Assembly: GCA_000687675.1 (NCBI GenBank)
Contig: JHWS01000009.1
Span: 1 to 64,000, forward strand
Reading direction: 5' to 3'
Length of the DNA stretch: 64,000 nucleotides
DNA from: Lachnospiraceae bacterium NC2008
Lineage (GTDB): Bacteria; Bacillota; Clostridia; Lachnospirales; Lachnospiraceae
Shown: positions 27,301 through 35,362 of the stretch, one piece after another
Numbering within the stretch: position 1 is the stretch's first letter
Layout of the letters: each line of letters starts with the position of its first letter
Notes under the pieces: generated by a model
Told to the model about the DNA's origin: nothing
Databases searched by the model: none
What the model saw: the letters and a program-made list of their open reading frames with translations, nothing else
Program-made: the position numbers and the translations under genes

Positions 27301-27361
27301 ATATATGTTCTCCTGAAAAAATGAATGTGTTATTTTATTGTATTTTAACATAATATTAAAA

Positions 27362-27447
27362 GATTAAACAAATATTTAATTGAATATTGACAGACTCTTT
27401 ATTATGATGTATTGTTACTACAGACGATTAAACAAACATTTAATTGA
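27362..27447. promoter_or_regulatory. Promoter flanked by two ArsR-type operators
   Basis: Two 22-bp copies, 27362-27383 and 27426-27447, differing at one position, each with ATTAAA-N6-TTTAAT symmetry, flank a strong promoter: TTGACA (27387-27392), 17 nt, TATTGT (27410-27415). Two repressor dimers would cover both promoter edges and also the ArsR gene's own promoter. Confidence 0.85.
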
Positions 27448-27461
27448 GAAGGAGAAAACAA

Positions 27462-27980
27462 ATGTTTAAGAATCTTAAAAATTATGTTAAAGAAGGACAA
27501 AAGCTTCCTATGTTTGGAGTGGGTCCATATCTCATATATGGCATAGCTCTGTTACATGCTGTAGTTATATATATGACAAGTTATGTACTTAAGTCGGGAA
27601 TTACACATGGAGGATGGATTTATCTCTATCAGGTGGCAGGAATTATACTGAGCCTTGCTGGAGTATCGGTCTGGTTTATAGGAGCATTAAAATCCGGTAT
27701 GGACAAGAATATTACAGAGAATATTCTTAAGACTGACGGTATATATGCCTGGGTAAGAAACCCTATGTATAGTGGTATCTGGCTACTGATCATTGGCATC
27801 AGCCTTATGTGGCATAACATATTCATCCTTCCGTTTTTATTGGTGGATTGGATGATCATAACTGATGTACTTAAAAATACAGAAGAAAAGTGGTTGCTTG
27901 ATTTATACGGAGAAGAGTACAAGAAATATAAAGTTAAAGTAAATCGTATTATACCTTGGATTCCAAAGAAAAAAATATAA
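27462..27980 (+). CDS. Isoprenylcysteine-methyltransferase-like membrane protein
   Basis: 172 residues, about four to five hydrophobic helices, with the family signature DGIYAWVRNPMYSGIWLLIIG and the C-terminal EEKWLLDLYGEEYKKYK. This is the ICMT/phospholipid-methyltransferase-like fold. Such proteins recur beside heavy-metal operons, but what they methylate, if anything, is unclear. The start is the ATG at 27462 with AAGGAG upstream; an earlier in-frame start at 27444 overlaps the operator. First gene of the efflux operon. Confidence 0.83.
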   Translation: MFKNLKNYVKEGQKLPMFGVGPYLIYGIALLHAVVIYMTSYVLKSGITHGGWIYLYQVAGIILSLAGVSVWFIGALKSGMDKNITENILKTDGIYAWVRNPMYSGIWLLIIGISLMWHNIFILPFLLVDWMIITDVLKNTEEKWLLDLYGEEYKKYKVKVNRIIPWIPKKKI

Positions 27981-28008
27981 TCATTATAAAGAAAAGGAGA
28001 AAGAAAAT

Positions 28009-28227
28009 ATGAAAAAGAGTTACAAGATTGAGGTTGATTGCGCTAACTGTGCTAACAAGATGGAGGAAGCAGCTAAGAAGACTGCTGGCGTTGCAGATGC
28101 AAGCGTTAACTTTATGGCACTTAAGATGAAGGTTGAATTTGAAGAAGGCGCAGATGTAGATAAAGTTATGAAAGATGTACTTGCAAACTGCAAGAAAGTA
28201 GAAGATGATTGTGAAATCTTTTTATAA
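28009..28227 (+). CDS. Heavy-metal-associated (HMA) domain protein
   Basis: 72 residues forming one ferredoxin-like HMA domain. The metal-binding CxxC is in VDCANCANKMEEAA. It likely delivers or buffers Zn/Cd for the P-type ATPase encoded next, whose own N-terminus lacks this domain, so this looks like a detached N-terminal domain. AAGGAG precedes the ATG. Confidence 0.92.
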   Translation: MKKSYKIEVDCANCANKMEEAAKKTAGVADASVNFMALKMKVEFEEGADVDKVMKDVLANCKKVEDDCEIFL

Positions 28228-28298
28228 GATTTAGAGATAATACAGTAAGGCTACGAGGCCGGATTACATGAGATAATCTCATGATTAGGGTAGAGACT

Positions 28299-30176
28299 AT
28301 GAACAAGAAGCAGAAGAAGAACCTGATAAGAATTATTATAACTTCAGTGATTTTGGTGGGACTTCATTTTGTACCAGCCAAAGGTTTAGTAAGATTCGGA
28401 TTATATCTGATTCCTTATCTGATTATAGGTTATGACATACTGATTAAGGCTTTTAAGGGAATTAAGAACCGTCAGGCATTTGACGAAAGTTTACTTATGG
28501 CTATTGCAACTATAGGAGCTATAGCACTTGCTCTTTATAGCAGTGGTGATTATGTAGAAGCCATAGCAGTTATGCTTTTCTATCAGGTTGGAGAGTGGTT
28601 CCAGAGCTACGCTGTAGGAAGAAGTCGTAAGAGCATATCAGATCTTATGGATATAGCTCCTGACTATGCCAATATTGAAGGCGAAGATGGAGAACTTGAG
28701 GAAGTTGATCCGGATGATGTTGAGATAGGTACTGTTATAGTAGTTAAGCCTGGTGAGAAGGTTCCTATCGACGGAGTAGTTGTAGAAGGGCATTCTTCTT
28801 TAGATACGGCAGCTCTTACCGGGGAGTCTCTTCCGAGAGATGTGGTAGAAGGCAGCGAGGTTATCTCAGGATGTATCAATCTTAATGGACTTATTAAGGT
28901 AAGAACTACTAAAGAGTTTGGAGAATCTACTGCTTCGAAAGTATTAGAGCTTATAGAGGATGCAGGTTCTAGAAAGTCTAAGTCTGAGAACTTTATTACA
29001 AAGTTTGCCAGAGTATATACACCGATAGTTGTATATGCTGCAATTGGGCTTGCTATAGTGCCACCGCTTGTTAGCATGGCATTTGGACTTAATGCTAACT
29101 GGGGTAGCTGGATATACAGGGCACTTACCTTCTTAATAGTTAGTTGTCCATGCGCGCTTGTTATATCTATACCACTTTCATTCTTTGCAGGACTTGGCGC
29201 TGCAAGTAAAAAGGGCGTTCTTGTTAAGGGTTCCAACTATATGGAGACACTTTCAAATACAAGAACAGTAGTATTTGATAAGACAGGAACTCTTACAAAG
29301 GGAAGTTTCACTGTAACTGCAGTACATCCTGAGGAACTGGATGAGGAGGAACTGCTTCATATGGCAGCACATGTAGAAAGATATTCTAGTCATCCTATAG
29401 CTCAGTCACTTAGAGATGCATACGCACATGAGAAGGACGACTGCAGTGTTGAGAATATAGAAGAAGTAGCAGGCCATGGAATTAAGGCTACTATTAATGG
29501 AAAGACGGTATGCGTTGGTAATTCCAAGATGATGGAAAGTATAGGTGCAGACTGGAAGCCTTGCCATCATGTAGGAACTATTATACATGTAGCTATAGAT
29601 GGCAGATATGAAGGCCACATCGTTATTTCGGATGTACCTAAGGAAGGTAGTAAAGAAGCTATCGCTTCACTTAAGAAGAATGGTATCAGACAGACAGTTA
29701 TGCTTACAGGTGACAGCAAGGAAGTTGCTGATCATGTAGGTAGTGAGCTTGGACTTGATATTATAAAAAGTCAGCTCCTTCCACAGGATAAGGTATCTGA
29801 AGTGGAAAGGATGCTTGATGACAGGGATTCGGAAAAGGAGATACTGGCATTTGTCGGGGATGGAATTAATGATGCTCCAGTGTTATCACGAGCAGATATA
29901 GGTATCGCCATGGGAGGTCTTGGTAGTGATGCAGCTATAGAGGCAGCGGATGTAGTTCTTATGGACGATGATCCTAGAAAGATAGTTACAGCTATCCGCA
30001 TCTCTAGAAAGTGCCTTCGCATAGTTAAGGAAAATATCTGGTTCGCAATTGGTGTTAAGGTACTTGTACTTATACTGGGCGCACTGGGATTTGCTAACAT
30101 GTGGGCAGCTATTTTCGCCGATGTAGGTGTAACTGTTATTGCTGTAATTAACGCAATTAGATGTATGAAGATATAA
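28299..30176 (+). CDS. Zinc/cadmium/lead-exporting P1B-type ATPase
   Basis: 625 residues. It has the membrane motif SCPCALVISIPLS (CPC with downstream SxP), the actuator loop LTGESLP, phosphorylation site DKTGTLTKG, the HP motif SSHPIAQ, ATP-site GDGINDAPVL, and a last helix with FADVGVTVIAV. CPC-x4-SxP plus DxG in the final helix is the P1B-2 (Zn2+/Cd2+/Pb2+) pattern rather than copper. It is 625 residues because the HMA domain is a separate upstream protein. The start is taken at 28299 (after AGGGTAGAG); an in-frame ATG at 28281 lacks a site. It acts in the cytoplasmic membrane in metal efflux, controlled by the divergent ArsR. Confidence 0.94.
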   Translation: MNKKQKKNLIRIIITSVILVGLHFVPAKGLVRFGLYLIPYLIIGYDILIKAFKGIKNRQAFDESLLMAIATIGAIALALYSSGDYVEAIAVMLFYQVGEWFQSYAVGRSRKSISDLMDIAPDYANIEGEDGELEEVDPDDVEIGTVIVVKPGEKVPIDGVVVEGHSSLDTAALTGESLPRDVVEGSEVISGCINLNGLIKVRTTKEFGESTASKVLELIEDAGSRKSKSENFITKFARVYTPIVVYAAIGLAIVPPLVSMAFGLNANWGSWIYRALTFLIVSCPCALVISIPLSFFAGLGAASKKGVLVKGSNYMETLSNTRTVVFDKTGTLTKGSFTVTAVHPEELDEEELLHMAAHVERYSSHPIAQSLRDAYAHEKDDCSVENIEEVAGHGIKATINGKTVCVGNSKMMESIGADWKPCHHVGTIIHVAIDGRYEGHIVISDVPKEGSKEAIASLKKNGIRQTVMLTGDSKEVADHVGSELGLDIIKSQLLPQDKVSEVERMLDDRDSEKEILAFVGDGINDAPVLSRADIGIAMGGLGSDAAIEAADVVLMDDDPRKIVTAIRISRKCLRIVKENIWFAIGVKVLVLILGALGFANMWAAIFADVGVTVIAVINAIRCMKI

Positions 30177-30221
30177 AGTGTTAGTGGTAAGAATATATAA
30201 GCTTGTCTGAAGGAGAGAATT

Positions 30222-30821
30222 ATGTTTTGGGATAAAGTTTCTGGTTTATATGATTTGTTTGAAACTGTCTTTAACGGCAAAGTATATACTAATACAGGAC
30301 TTGTTGTAGCTGATGAGATAGAAACTGATGATTATGTACTTGAATGTGCATGCGGAACAGGTGCCATAAGCAAGTATATAGCTCCAGTATGTACGAAGTT
30401 AGTCGCAACTGATTATTCTGTAAATATGCTTAAGGTAGCAGCAAAGAATATGAAGCCATACGATAACGTGATTATTAAGAGAGCTGATATTACTAATCTT
30501 AAGTCTAAAGATGAGGTATTTGACAAAGTAGTTGCAGGAAACGTAATCCACCTTCTAGATGATCCTTATGCTGCTTTAGACGAATTGTTCAGAGTTTGCA
30601 AAACAGGCGGAAAGGTAATAATCCCAACATATACAACTCTTCATAATGGTAAACCAAGTTTCTTTGTATCCTTGTTTAAGAAAGCTGGCGCCAGCTTCCA
30701 GCGTGAATTCGACCTTGATTCCTACAAACAATTCTTCGCTGACGGCGGATACGAGGATGTAGAGTATCATGTGGTAGAAGGAGCTATTCCTTGTGTTATA
30801 GCGGTGCTGGTAAAGAAATAA
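30222..30821 (+). CDS. Class I SAM-dependent methyltransferase
   Basis: 199 residues with motif I VLECACGTGAISKYIA, the acidic end of strand 2 (VATDYSVNML), DITNLK, and the post-III strand FDKVVAGNVIHLLDDP, typical of UbiE/MenG-like small-molecule methyltransferases. Its acceptor is unknown. It sits 45 bp after the ATPase gene with AAGGAGAG before the ATG and ends at a shared bidirectional terminator, so it is probably the last gene of the metal operon. Confidence 0.88.
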   Translation: MFWDKVSGLYDLFETVFNGKVYTNTGLVVADEIETDDYVLECACGTGAISKYIAPVCTKLVATDYSVNMLKVAAKNMKPYDNVIIKRADITNLKSKDEVFDKVVAGNVIHLLDDPYAALDELFRVCKTGGKVIIPTYTTLHNGKPSFFVSLFKKAGASFQREFDLDSYKQFFADGGYEDVEYHVVEGAIPCVIAVLVKK

Positions 30822-30854
30822 ATGTAGGGCTTCGCCCTGATAACTTGGTAAAAT

Positions 30855-30887
30855 AAATCGCCCAGTTTGCTTGGCTGGGCGATTTTT
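30855..30887. terminator. Bidirectional terminator
   Basis: AAATCGCCCAG/CTGGGCGATTT with T-runs on both sides, between the methyltransferase and the convergent WYL gene. Confidence 0.9.
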
Positions 30888-30888
30888 G

Positions 30889-31875
30889 CTATTTGTTGTA
30901 TTCTCTCAGTCCATAATAATAAAACTTCCTAATCCGTTCCTTGAGGGATGTTGGTTTTACAACGGTGGCATCCTTTCCGAATCTGATGAAATATTCCTCT
31001 AGCTGGAGTTCTGGCCAGTCGAAGTGGTAAAGGTTTCCTTCTATCATGGAAACGATAGGGCGGTTTTTGGTAATTACCTTAAACTTGTTTTTTCCTATAT
31101 CATTCAAACGAATGACGGCATGAATTGTTTTTGAAACAGAATGGGGGCTTCGCATAGCTTTTTCTTTAAGTTCTTTTTCAATGTCTGAATCAATCTGAAA
31201 TGTTTCAGGTTTTACAAATAGACTTCTTAGTCTTGATATTCTGAATGTCCTAGGTCTTCTTGTTTTCCTATCCTTGCACAAAAGATAATTGCACTGTTCT
31301 TCTTTTGATGGAGCGATTATATAAGGTTCAACATCAAAGAATAGATTTTCTTCTGAAGTGGTTGTTGTAAATGTCAGTATTCTATGATTATTTATAGCTT
31401 TCTTGATGTCTTCAAAATTATCCTTAAATATAATTGCCTCTCTCTCATTTCTCGGAATGGAAAGATAAGAGTTAAACATATCCTTCAGATACTGAGAAAG
31501 AGAAGTGTCCTTTAGCATATTGTGTTCAATGATATTCAGAATCTCATATGACGGCCCGCTGACAGTGAGAGTCATCGCTGAATTTTTGCTGTTTTGTCCG
31601 TGATCCTGTTTTATATATGTATTTGCTATTCTTTCCGCAAGAGCAGCTGCAGCCTTGCCGCTTATAGAAGCAGTTGATACCAGGTCCTGCTGAATTCTCG
31701 AAAGGAGATCTGCGCTGTCATGCCTGTATCTGTCAAAGTAATTAACAATCAGCGTCTTTAAGAACGCATTAAGATTCACGGTTTCATCTTTTTTTGTAAA
31801 TTCAAAGAGCTCCGCGTCGTTAATAATTCTTGTTTTTGTGTCATCTGAAAGATAAATTTTATATTTTTCTGTCAT
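30889..31875 (-). CDS. WYL-domain transcriptional regulator of the RNA-repair locus
   Basis: 328 residues. The N-terminal part (~1-100) is helical and carries LNAFLKTLIVNYFDRYRHD, which looks like a ribbon-helix-helix type DNA-binding segment. The middle-to-C-terminal part (~165-260) is a WYL domain (ILTFTTTTSEENLFFDVEPY, then TRRPRTFRISRLRSL), followed by a WYL C-terminal extension. WYL domains bind nucleic-acid or nucleotide ligands and often gate regulators in defence and DNA-damage systems. It is transcribed divergently from the Y-RNA-like/DUF2828/RtcB operon with 371 bp between, so it is the natural regulator, perhaps sensing RNA fragments (inference). In proteobacterial rtc loci this role is held by the CARF-type RtcR. 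Confidence 0.82.
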   Translation of the reverse strand: MTEKYKIYLSDDTKTRIINDAELFEFTKKDETVNLNAFLKTLIVNYFDRYRHDSADLLSRIQQDLVSTASISGKAAAALAERIANTYIKQDHGQNSKNSAMTLTVSGPSYEILNIIEHNMLKDTSLSQYLKDMFNSYLSIPRNEREAIIFKDNFEDIKKAINNHRILTFTTTTSEENLFFDVEPYIIAPSKEEQCNYLLCKDRKTRRPRTFRISRLRSLFVKPETFQIDSDIEKELKEKAMRSPHSVSKTIHAVIRLNDIGKNKFKVITKNRPIVSMIEGNLYHFDWPELQLEEYFIRFGKDATVVKPTSLKERIRKFYYYGLREYNK

Positions 31876-31890
31876 AATATGTCTCTTATT

Positions 31891-32005
31891 TGGGGTTGTA
31901 AATATATATGTAATACCTGTAATTTATAGTATATATCCAATTATATTGGGGTTGTAACAAGTAGTCAACCTGCATCTATTTATCTCCAAATTTTCGCGCT
32001 ATGAT
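31891..32005 (+). promoter_or_regulatory. Putative WYL operator repeats and promoter of the Y-RNA/RtcB operon
   Basis: TGGGGTTGTAA occurs as an exact direct repeat at 31891-31901 and 31947-31957. The second copy overlaps an inverted GGTTG/CAACC pair. A -10-like TATGAT is at 32000-32005, but no good -35 lies 17 bp upstream, which suits activator dependence. Transcription would begin near 32012, just before the first stem of the structured RNA. Confidence 0.5.
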
Positions 32006-32011
32006 TAAATC

Positions 32012-32227
32012 ACAATAAAGAAAGACACAGACAGCAAAATACACAGGTTGGATAATTGGCAAATCACCGAAAGCAATTTCGGATTATGCGGGTTCAAATC
32101 CCGTACCGTAAAAAACGTGTCTTGGATAAAGGTGCATACAGCAAAGGTTTTGATGAAGATCACATGTATGGTTAACATGACCTGCAAGTGCAGGAACGGA
32201 ACCCGGGCCGTATCCCGGGGGCACCTT
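32012..32227 (+). ncRNA. Y-RNA-like structured RNA with tRNA-mimic domain
   Basis: About 215 nt that fold into two domains. Domain 1 is closed by AAGACAC (32022-32028) with GTGTCTT (32117-32123). Inside are a D-arm-like GAT/ATC with a GG-containing loop (32051-32065), a hairpin CCGAAA-GCAA-TTTCGG (32067-32082) where the anticodon arm would be, and a canonical T-arm with TTCAAAT loop (32087-32105). There is no anticodon and hardly any acceptor stem, so it is a tRNA mimic, not a tRNA. Domain 2 is closed by AAGGTGC (32129-32135) with GCACCTT (32221-32227) and holds CATGT/ACATG, CCTGC/GCAGG and CCCGGG/CCCGGG hairpins. Bacterial Y RNAs (YrlA class) mimic tRNA and lie beside Ro60-like genes; this one sits directly before a Ro-like DUF2828 gene. 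Confidence 0.75.
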
Positions 32228-32246
32228 GATAATGGAGGAAAATAAA

Positions 32247-33749
32247 ATGTTAGATTTTTTAAGAAAAGAAACAAACAAAACATTAAACCTTTTAAGAAAT
32301 GAATCAAATAAAACATATACAGAAAACGGAGCAGTTACTTATCTTACAACAGAGTCAGAATGTCTGGATTTATTTGCAACAATAGGCGCACTAAGAAATG
32401 CTTCTGAGGAAGAAGTTATAGTGAGATTTCAGAGAGCCTTCGCTGAAAATCCTAATCTTGCAATGAAGACTATTTTCTTTGCAAGAGATATCAGAGGTGG
32501 TCTCGGTGAGAGAAAGGTGTTTAAGACAATCCTTAAATATCTTGCAATAAACGAGACAGAATCTGTAAAGAAAAATATCGAGAATGTAGCAGAATACGGC
32601 AGATATGACGATATTCTTTCTCTTATAGGTACTCCTGTAGAAAAGGAAGCAATGTCTTATATAAAGAAAACTTTTGAAGAGGATCTTGCCAAGTTAAAGA
32701 GAGAAGGTTCTAACGCAAAAATTACTTTGCTTGCAAAGTGGCTTCCTTCTGTAAATACAAGCAATAAAGAAGCTGTAAGAAACGGTAAGAAAATAGCAAG
32801 AACAATAAACATGTCTGATGGCGAGTATCGCAAGTCATTATCTGCTCTTAGAGCTCAGATAAAGATAATTGAGAATAATCTTCGCGAAAGAGATTACACT
32901 TTTGATTATATACTTCAGCCTTCTAAAGCTCTTTACAAATACAGACAAGCTTTTATTAGAAATGATAAGGAGAGATATCAGGCGTTTTTAAATAAAGCAG
33001 ATGAGAAGCCTTCGGTATTAAATACATCTGCTCTTACTCCTTATGATGTCATAGCTCCTATAATATGTAAGGTTAAGATTAACGAAGATGAGAGACGTTC
33101 AATGGATGTGACTTGGAATTCGCTTGAAAACTTTGTGGGTTCCGAAAATTCTCTTGTAGTTGTTGATGGTTCGGCATCAATGTACTGGGGTGCAAATCCC
33201 CTCCCTGCTGCAGTGGCACAGTCACTTGGTATTTATTTTGCAGAGAGAAATAAAGGCATGTTCCGCAACAACTTTATAACATTCTCTGAAAATCCAAGAC
33301 TAATAGAAATCAAAGGTAGGGATATTGTAGAGAAGGTTCGTTATTGTATGGGATTCAACGAATGTGCAAATACAAATATAAAAAAGACATTCGACTTAAT
33401 TTTGAACACTGCAGTAAAAAATGGTCTTAAGCAGAAAGATATGCCTGAGAGACTTTACATTATTTCGGATATGGAATTTGACTGTTGTGCTGGGGATGCA
33501 GATATTACTAACTTTGAACGAGCAAAAGCAGAATATGCTAAGTGCGGATACAAGTTGCCACAGTTAATATTCTGGAATGTAAACAGCCGTAACAGACAGC
33601 AACCAGTAAAAATCAATGAGCAGGGTGTAGCTCTTGTATCGGGTTGCAATCCTCAGATATTTTCAATGCTTAAATCCGGCAATTTAGAACCTTATAAATT
33701 CATGATGAGCGTTCTTTCATCAAAGAGATACGAGAGGATAGCTGCATGA
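32247..33749 (+). CDS. DUF2828 / Ro60-like vWA protein
   Basis: 500 residues. The N-terminal helical repeat region (~10-280; NKTYTENGAVTYLTTESECL, DLFATIGALRN, FFARDIRGGLGER) is the DUF2828 signature and resembles the HEAT-like TROVE ring of Ro60. The C-terminal ~300-500 is a von Willebrand A domain with MIDAS VVVDGSASM. Ro60 proteins bind Y RNAs and misfolded or damaged RNA. The start is the ATG at 32247 with GGAGG 8 nt upstream, 20 nt after the structured RNA ends. It is followed 58 bp later by rtcB, as Ro genes are in bacterial RNA-repair operons. The family assignment to DUF2828 is by motif memory; the Ro-like role is inferred from fold and context. Confidence 0.82.
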   Translation: MLDFLRKETNKTLNLLRNESNKTYTENGAVTYLTTESECLDLFATIGALRNASEEEVIVRFQRAFAENPNLAMKTIFFARDIRGGLGERKVFKTILKYLAINETESVKKNIENVAEYGRYDDILSLIGTPVEKEAMSYIKKTFEEDLAKLKREGSNAKITLLAKWLPSVNTSNKEAVRNGKKIARTINMSDGEYRKSLSALRAQIKIIENNLRERDYTFDYILQPSKALYKYRQAFIRNDKERYQAFLNKADEKPSVLNTSALTPYDVIAPIICKVKINEDERRSMDVTWNSLENFVGSENSLVVVDGSASMYWGANPLPAAVAQSLGIYFAERNKGMFRNNFITFSENPRLIEIKGRDIVEKVRYCMGFNECANTNIKKTFDLILNTAVKNGLKQKDMPERLYIISDMEFDCCAGDADITNFERAKAEYAKCGYKLPQLIFWNVNSRNRQQPVKINEQGVALVSGCNPQIFSMLKSGNLEPYKFMMSVLSSKRYERIAA

Positions 33750-33764
33750 TATAAAAGTAACCGG

Positions 33765-33787
33765 CCGGGAGAATGTAAGACTCCCGG
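33765..33787 (+). other. Intercistronic hairpin between DUF2828 gene and rtcB
   Basis: CCGGGAG/CTCCCGG stem with a 9-nt loop, and no T-run. It probably stabilises or partially separates the two messages. AAAGGAA follows for rtcB. Confidence 0.55.
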
Positions 33788-33807
33788 TCTGAAAGGAATT
33801 ATAAATT

Positions 33808-35025
33808 ATGAATACAATAGAAATAAAAGGAAAAATAAACACAGCCATCTGCTACGCAAAAGTCGTAGAGGATGAGGCGATAGAACAGATAAGAAGAATG
33901 TGCGACTATCCCATGACAGAGGGTTCAAAGATCAGAATTATGCCTGATGTTCACGCAGGAAAGGGTTGCACAATAGGAACAACAATGACTATTAAGGATA
34001 AAGCTGTTCCTAATGTAGTAGGCGTTGATATTGGATGTGGTATGTATACCGTTAACTTAGGCAAGCAGGCTATCGATTTAGAAAAACTTGATATGGCGGC
34101 ATTTTATATTCCTTCTGGACGTGATGTGTGGGAGGGGAGAGTAGAAAGATTCGATATAACAGGTCTTAAATGCTATCGTCAGCTTAGGGATGCAAAGCGT
34201 CTTGAGAGATCGCTTGGCACACTTGGTGGAGGTAATCATTTCATAGAGGTAGACCGTGCTGCTGATGGTACACAGTATCTCATCATTCATTCAGGATCAA
34301 GAAATCTTGGCAAGCAGGTGGCAGAGTATTATCAGTCACTGGCAGTAGATCTTGATAAGGGAATTGGCGAGTATCTTGAAGCTAGAGAGGAATTGATTAA
34401 AACATACAAGGAGCAGGGCAGACGTTCTGAGATTCAGACTGCACTTAAGGAACTTTATGATAAGAAGTATCATGAGGGTGCACTAACCATGCCAGACGAC
34501 CTCTGCTTTTTATCGGGCAGATATCTTGATGACTATCTCCACGATGTAGAGATATGCCAGGCATTTGCAAAGAGAAGCCGTGAGAAGATGGCAGAGATAA
34601 TTATGGAGAAAACAGGTCTTGCCGGCGGGGAGGCTTTCCATACAATCCATAACTATATCGATACAGATGAGATGATATTAAGAAAGGGCTCCATTGCGGC
34701 GCATAAGGGTGAGAAGGTTCTTATACCAATTAATATGAGAGATGGTTCTGTTATTGCTATCGGCAAGGGTAACCCTGAGTGGAATTACTCAGCACCTCAC
34801 GGTGCAGGCAGACTTATGTCAAGAACTGCAGCAAAGAACAATCTTTCAATGGAAGAGTATAAGGAAACAATGAAAGGAATCTATACATCATCTGTATGCG
34901 AGGCTACACTTGACGAGGCACCTATGGCGTACAAGTCACTTGATGATATTATCGATGTGATTAGAGAGTCTGTAGATATCGTTGATGTAATGAAACCAAT
35001 CTACAACTTTAAGGCAGCAGATTAA
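33808..35025 (+). CDS. rtcB: RNA-splicing ligase RtcB
   Basis: 405 residues, full length for the short bacterial RtcB class. Metal-binding and catalytic motifs are all present: MPDVHAGKGCTIGTTM, NVVGVDIGCGMY, LGGGNHFIEVD, IIHSGSRNLGKQV, and APHGAGRLMSRTAAK, which carries the His that is guanylylated. RtcB joins 2',3'-cyclic phosphate (or 3'-phosphate) ends to 5'-OH ends using GTP and Mn2+, the ends left by anticodon nucleases and other ribotoxins. Here it is co-transcribed with a Ro-like protein and a tRNA-mimic RNA and lies upstream of a tRNA array, pointing to repair of cleaved tRNA or rRNA. Confidence 0.96.
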   Translation: MNTIEIKGKINTAICYAKVVEDEAIEQIRRMCDYPMTEGSKIRIMPDVHAGKGCTIGTTMTIKDKAVPNVVGVDIGCGMYTVNLGKQAIDLEKLDMAAFYIPSGRDVWEGRVERFDITGLKCYRQLRDAKRLERSLGTLGGGNHFIEVDRAADGTQYLIIHSGSRNLGKQVAEYYQSLAVDLDKGIGEYLEAREELIKTYKEQGRRSEIQTALKELYDKKYHEGALTMPDDLCFLSGRYLDDYLHDVEICQAFAKRSREKMAEIIMEKTGLAGGEAFHTIHNYIDTDEMILRKGSIAAHKGEKVLIPINMRDGSVIAIGKGNPEWNYSAPHGAGRLMSRTAAKNNLSMEEYKETMKGIYTSSVCEATLDEAPMAYKSLDDIIDVIRESVDIVDVMKPIYNFKAAD

Positions 35026-35028
35026 TTA

Positions 35029-35045
35029 GTTGGTTCGAGTCCAGT
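35029..35045 (+). other. Isolated tRNA T-arm-like sequence after rtcB
   Basis: GTTGG-TTCGAGT-CCAGT begins 4 nt after the rtcB stop and has a canonical T-loop, but I find no anticodon or D arm before it. It may be a truncated tRNA remnant cut by arrival of the operon, or part of another tRNA-like RNA that ends in the ACAC/GTGT hairpin just downstream. Confidence 0.4.
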
Positions 35046-35133
35046 ACACGGCGTTGTGTCGTACGATGACACTATACAAAACTAATAAAGAAGACGATAA
35101 TAAATTTATCAAAAGAAAAAGGAATTACAAGAA

Positions 35134-35265
35134 ATGTATTATGCAATTATCAACAAGCAATTTAATAACAAACAGTTTAAGCAGTTCTGTAAAAAACAGA
35201 AAGGCTTTGTTAATTATGCAAATTGCAAGTTGGTGGAAAGTGGACCCGGATACGTTAGAAGATAA
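35134..35265 (+). CDS. Possible 43-codon basic protein
   Basis: Short ORF starting MYYAIINKQFNNKQFKQFCK and ending GPGYVRR, Lys/Gln/Asn-rich and basic. AAGGAA lies ~9 nt upstream of the ATG, and a strong terminator follows (35304). It sits between rtcB and the HTH gene in the repair locus. No family recognised. A basic, aromatic composition could suit RNA binding, but expression is unproven. The longer ORF in another frame (35030-35272) has no ribosome site. Confidence 0.45.
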   Translation: MYYAIINKQFNNKQFKQFCKKQKGFVNYANCKLVESGPGYVRR

Positions 35266-35303
35266 TCCGTAGCATTAAAATACCTGATATTGAATAAATC
35301 AGT

Positions 35304-35337
35304 AACCACTTAGCTTGCAGATGTTAAGTGGTTTTTT
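35304..35337 (+). terminator. Terminator between the RtcB operon and the HTH/tRNA array
   Basis: AACCACTTA/TAAGTGGTT stem followed by a T-run. The tRNA array may therefore have its own promoter or rely on read-through. Confidence 0.85.
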
Positions 35338-35362
35338 AATGCAATAAAGGAGAAATAAGAAA

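Noticed and set aside
32041-32110. Genuine tRNA gene
   Set aside because: D-like and T arms are present, but the anticodon arm ends in a GCAA tetraloop and there is almost no acceptor stem, so it cannot decode.
32048-32245. ORFs on both strands across the structured RNA (32048-32245 plus, 32005-32316 and 32084-32278 minus)
   Set aside because: They run through perfect RNA hairpins, lack ribosome sites and have no protein-like features; the non-coding reading explains the sequence better.
35030-35272. 80-codon ORF after rtcB
   Set aside because: Its start lies in the orphan T-arm with no ribosome site; the 43-codon ORF in another frame has one.
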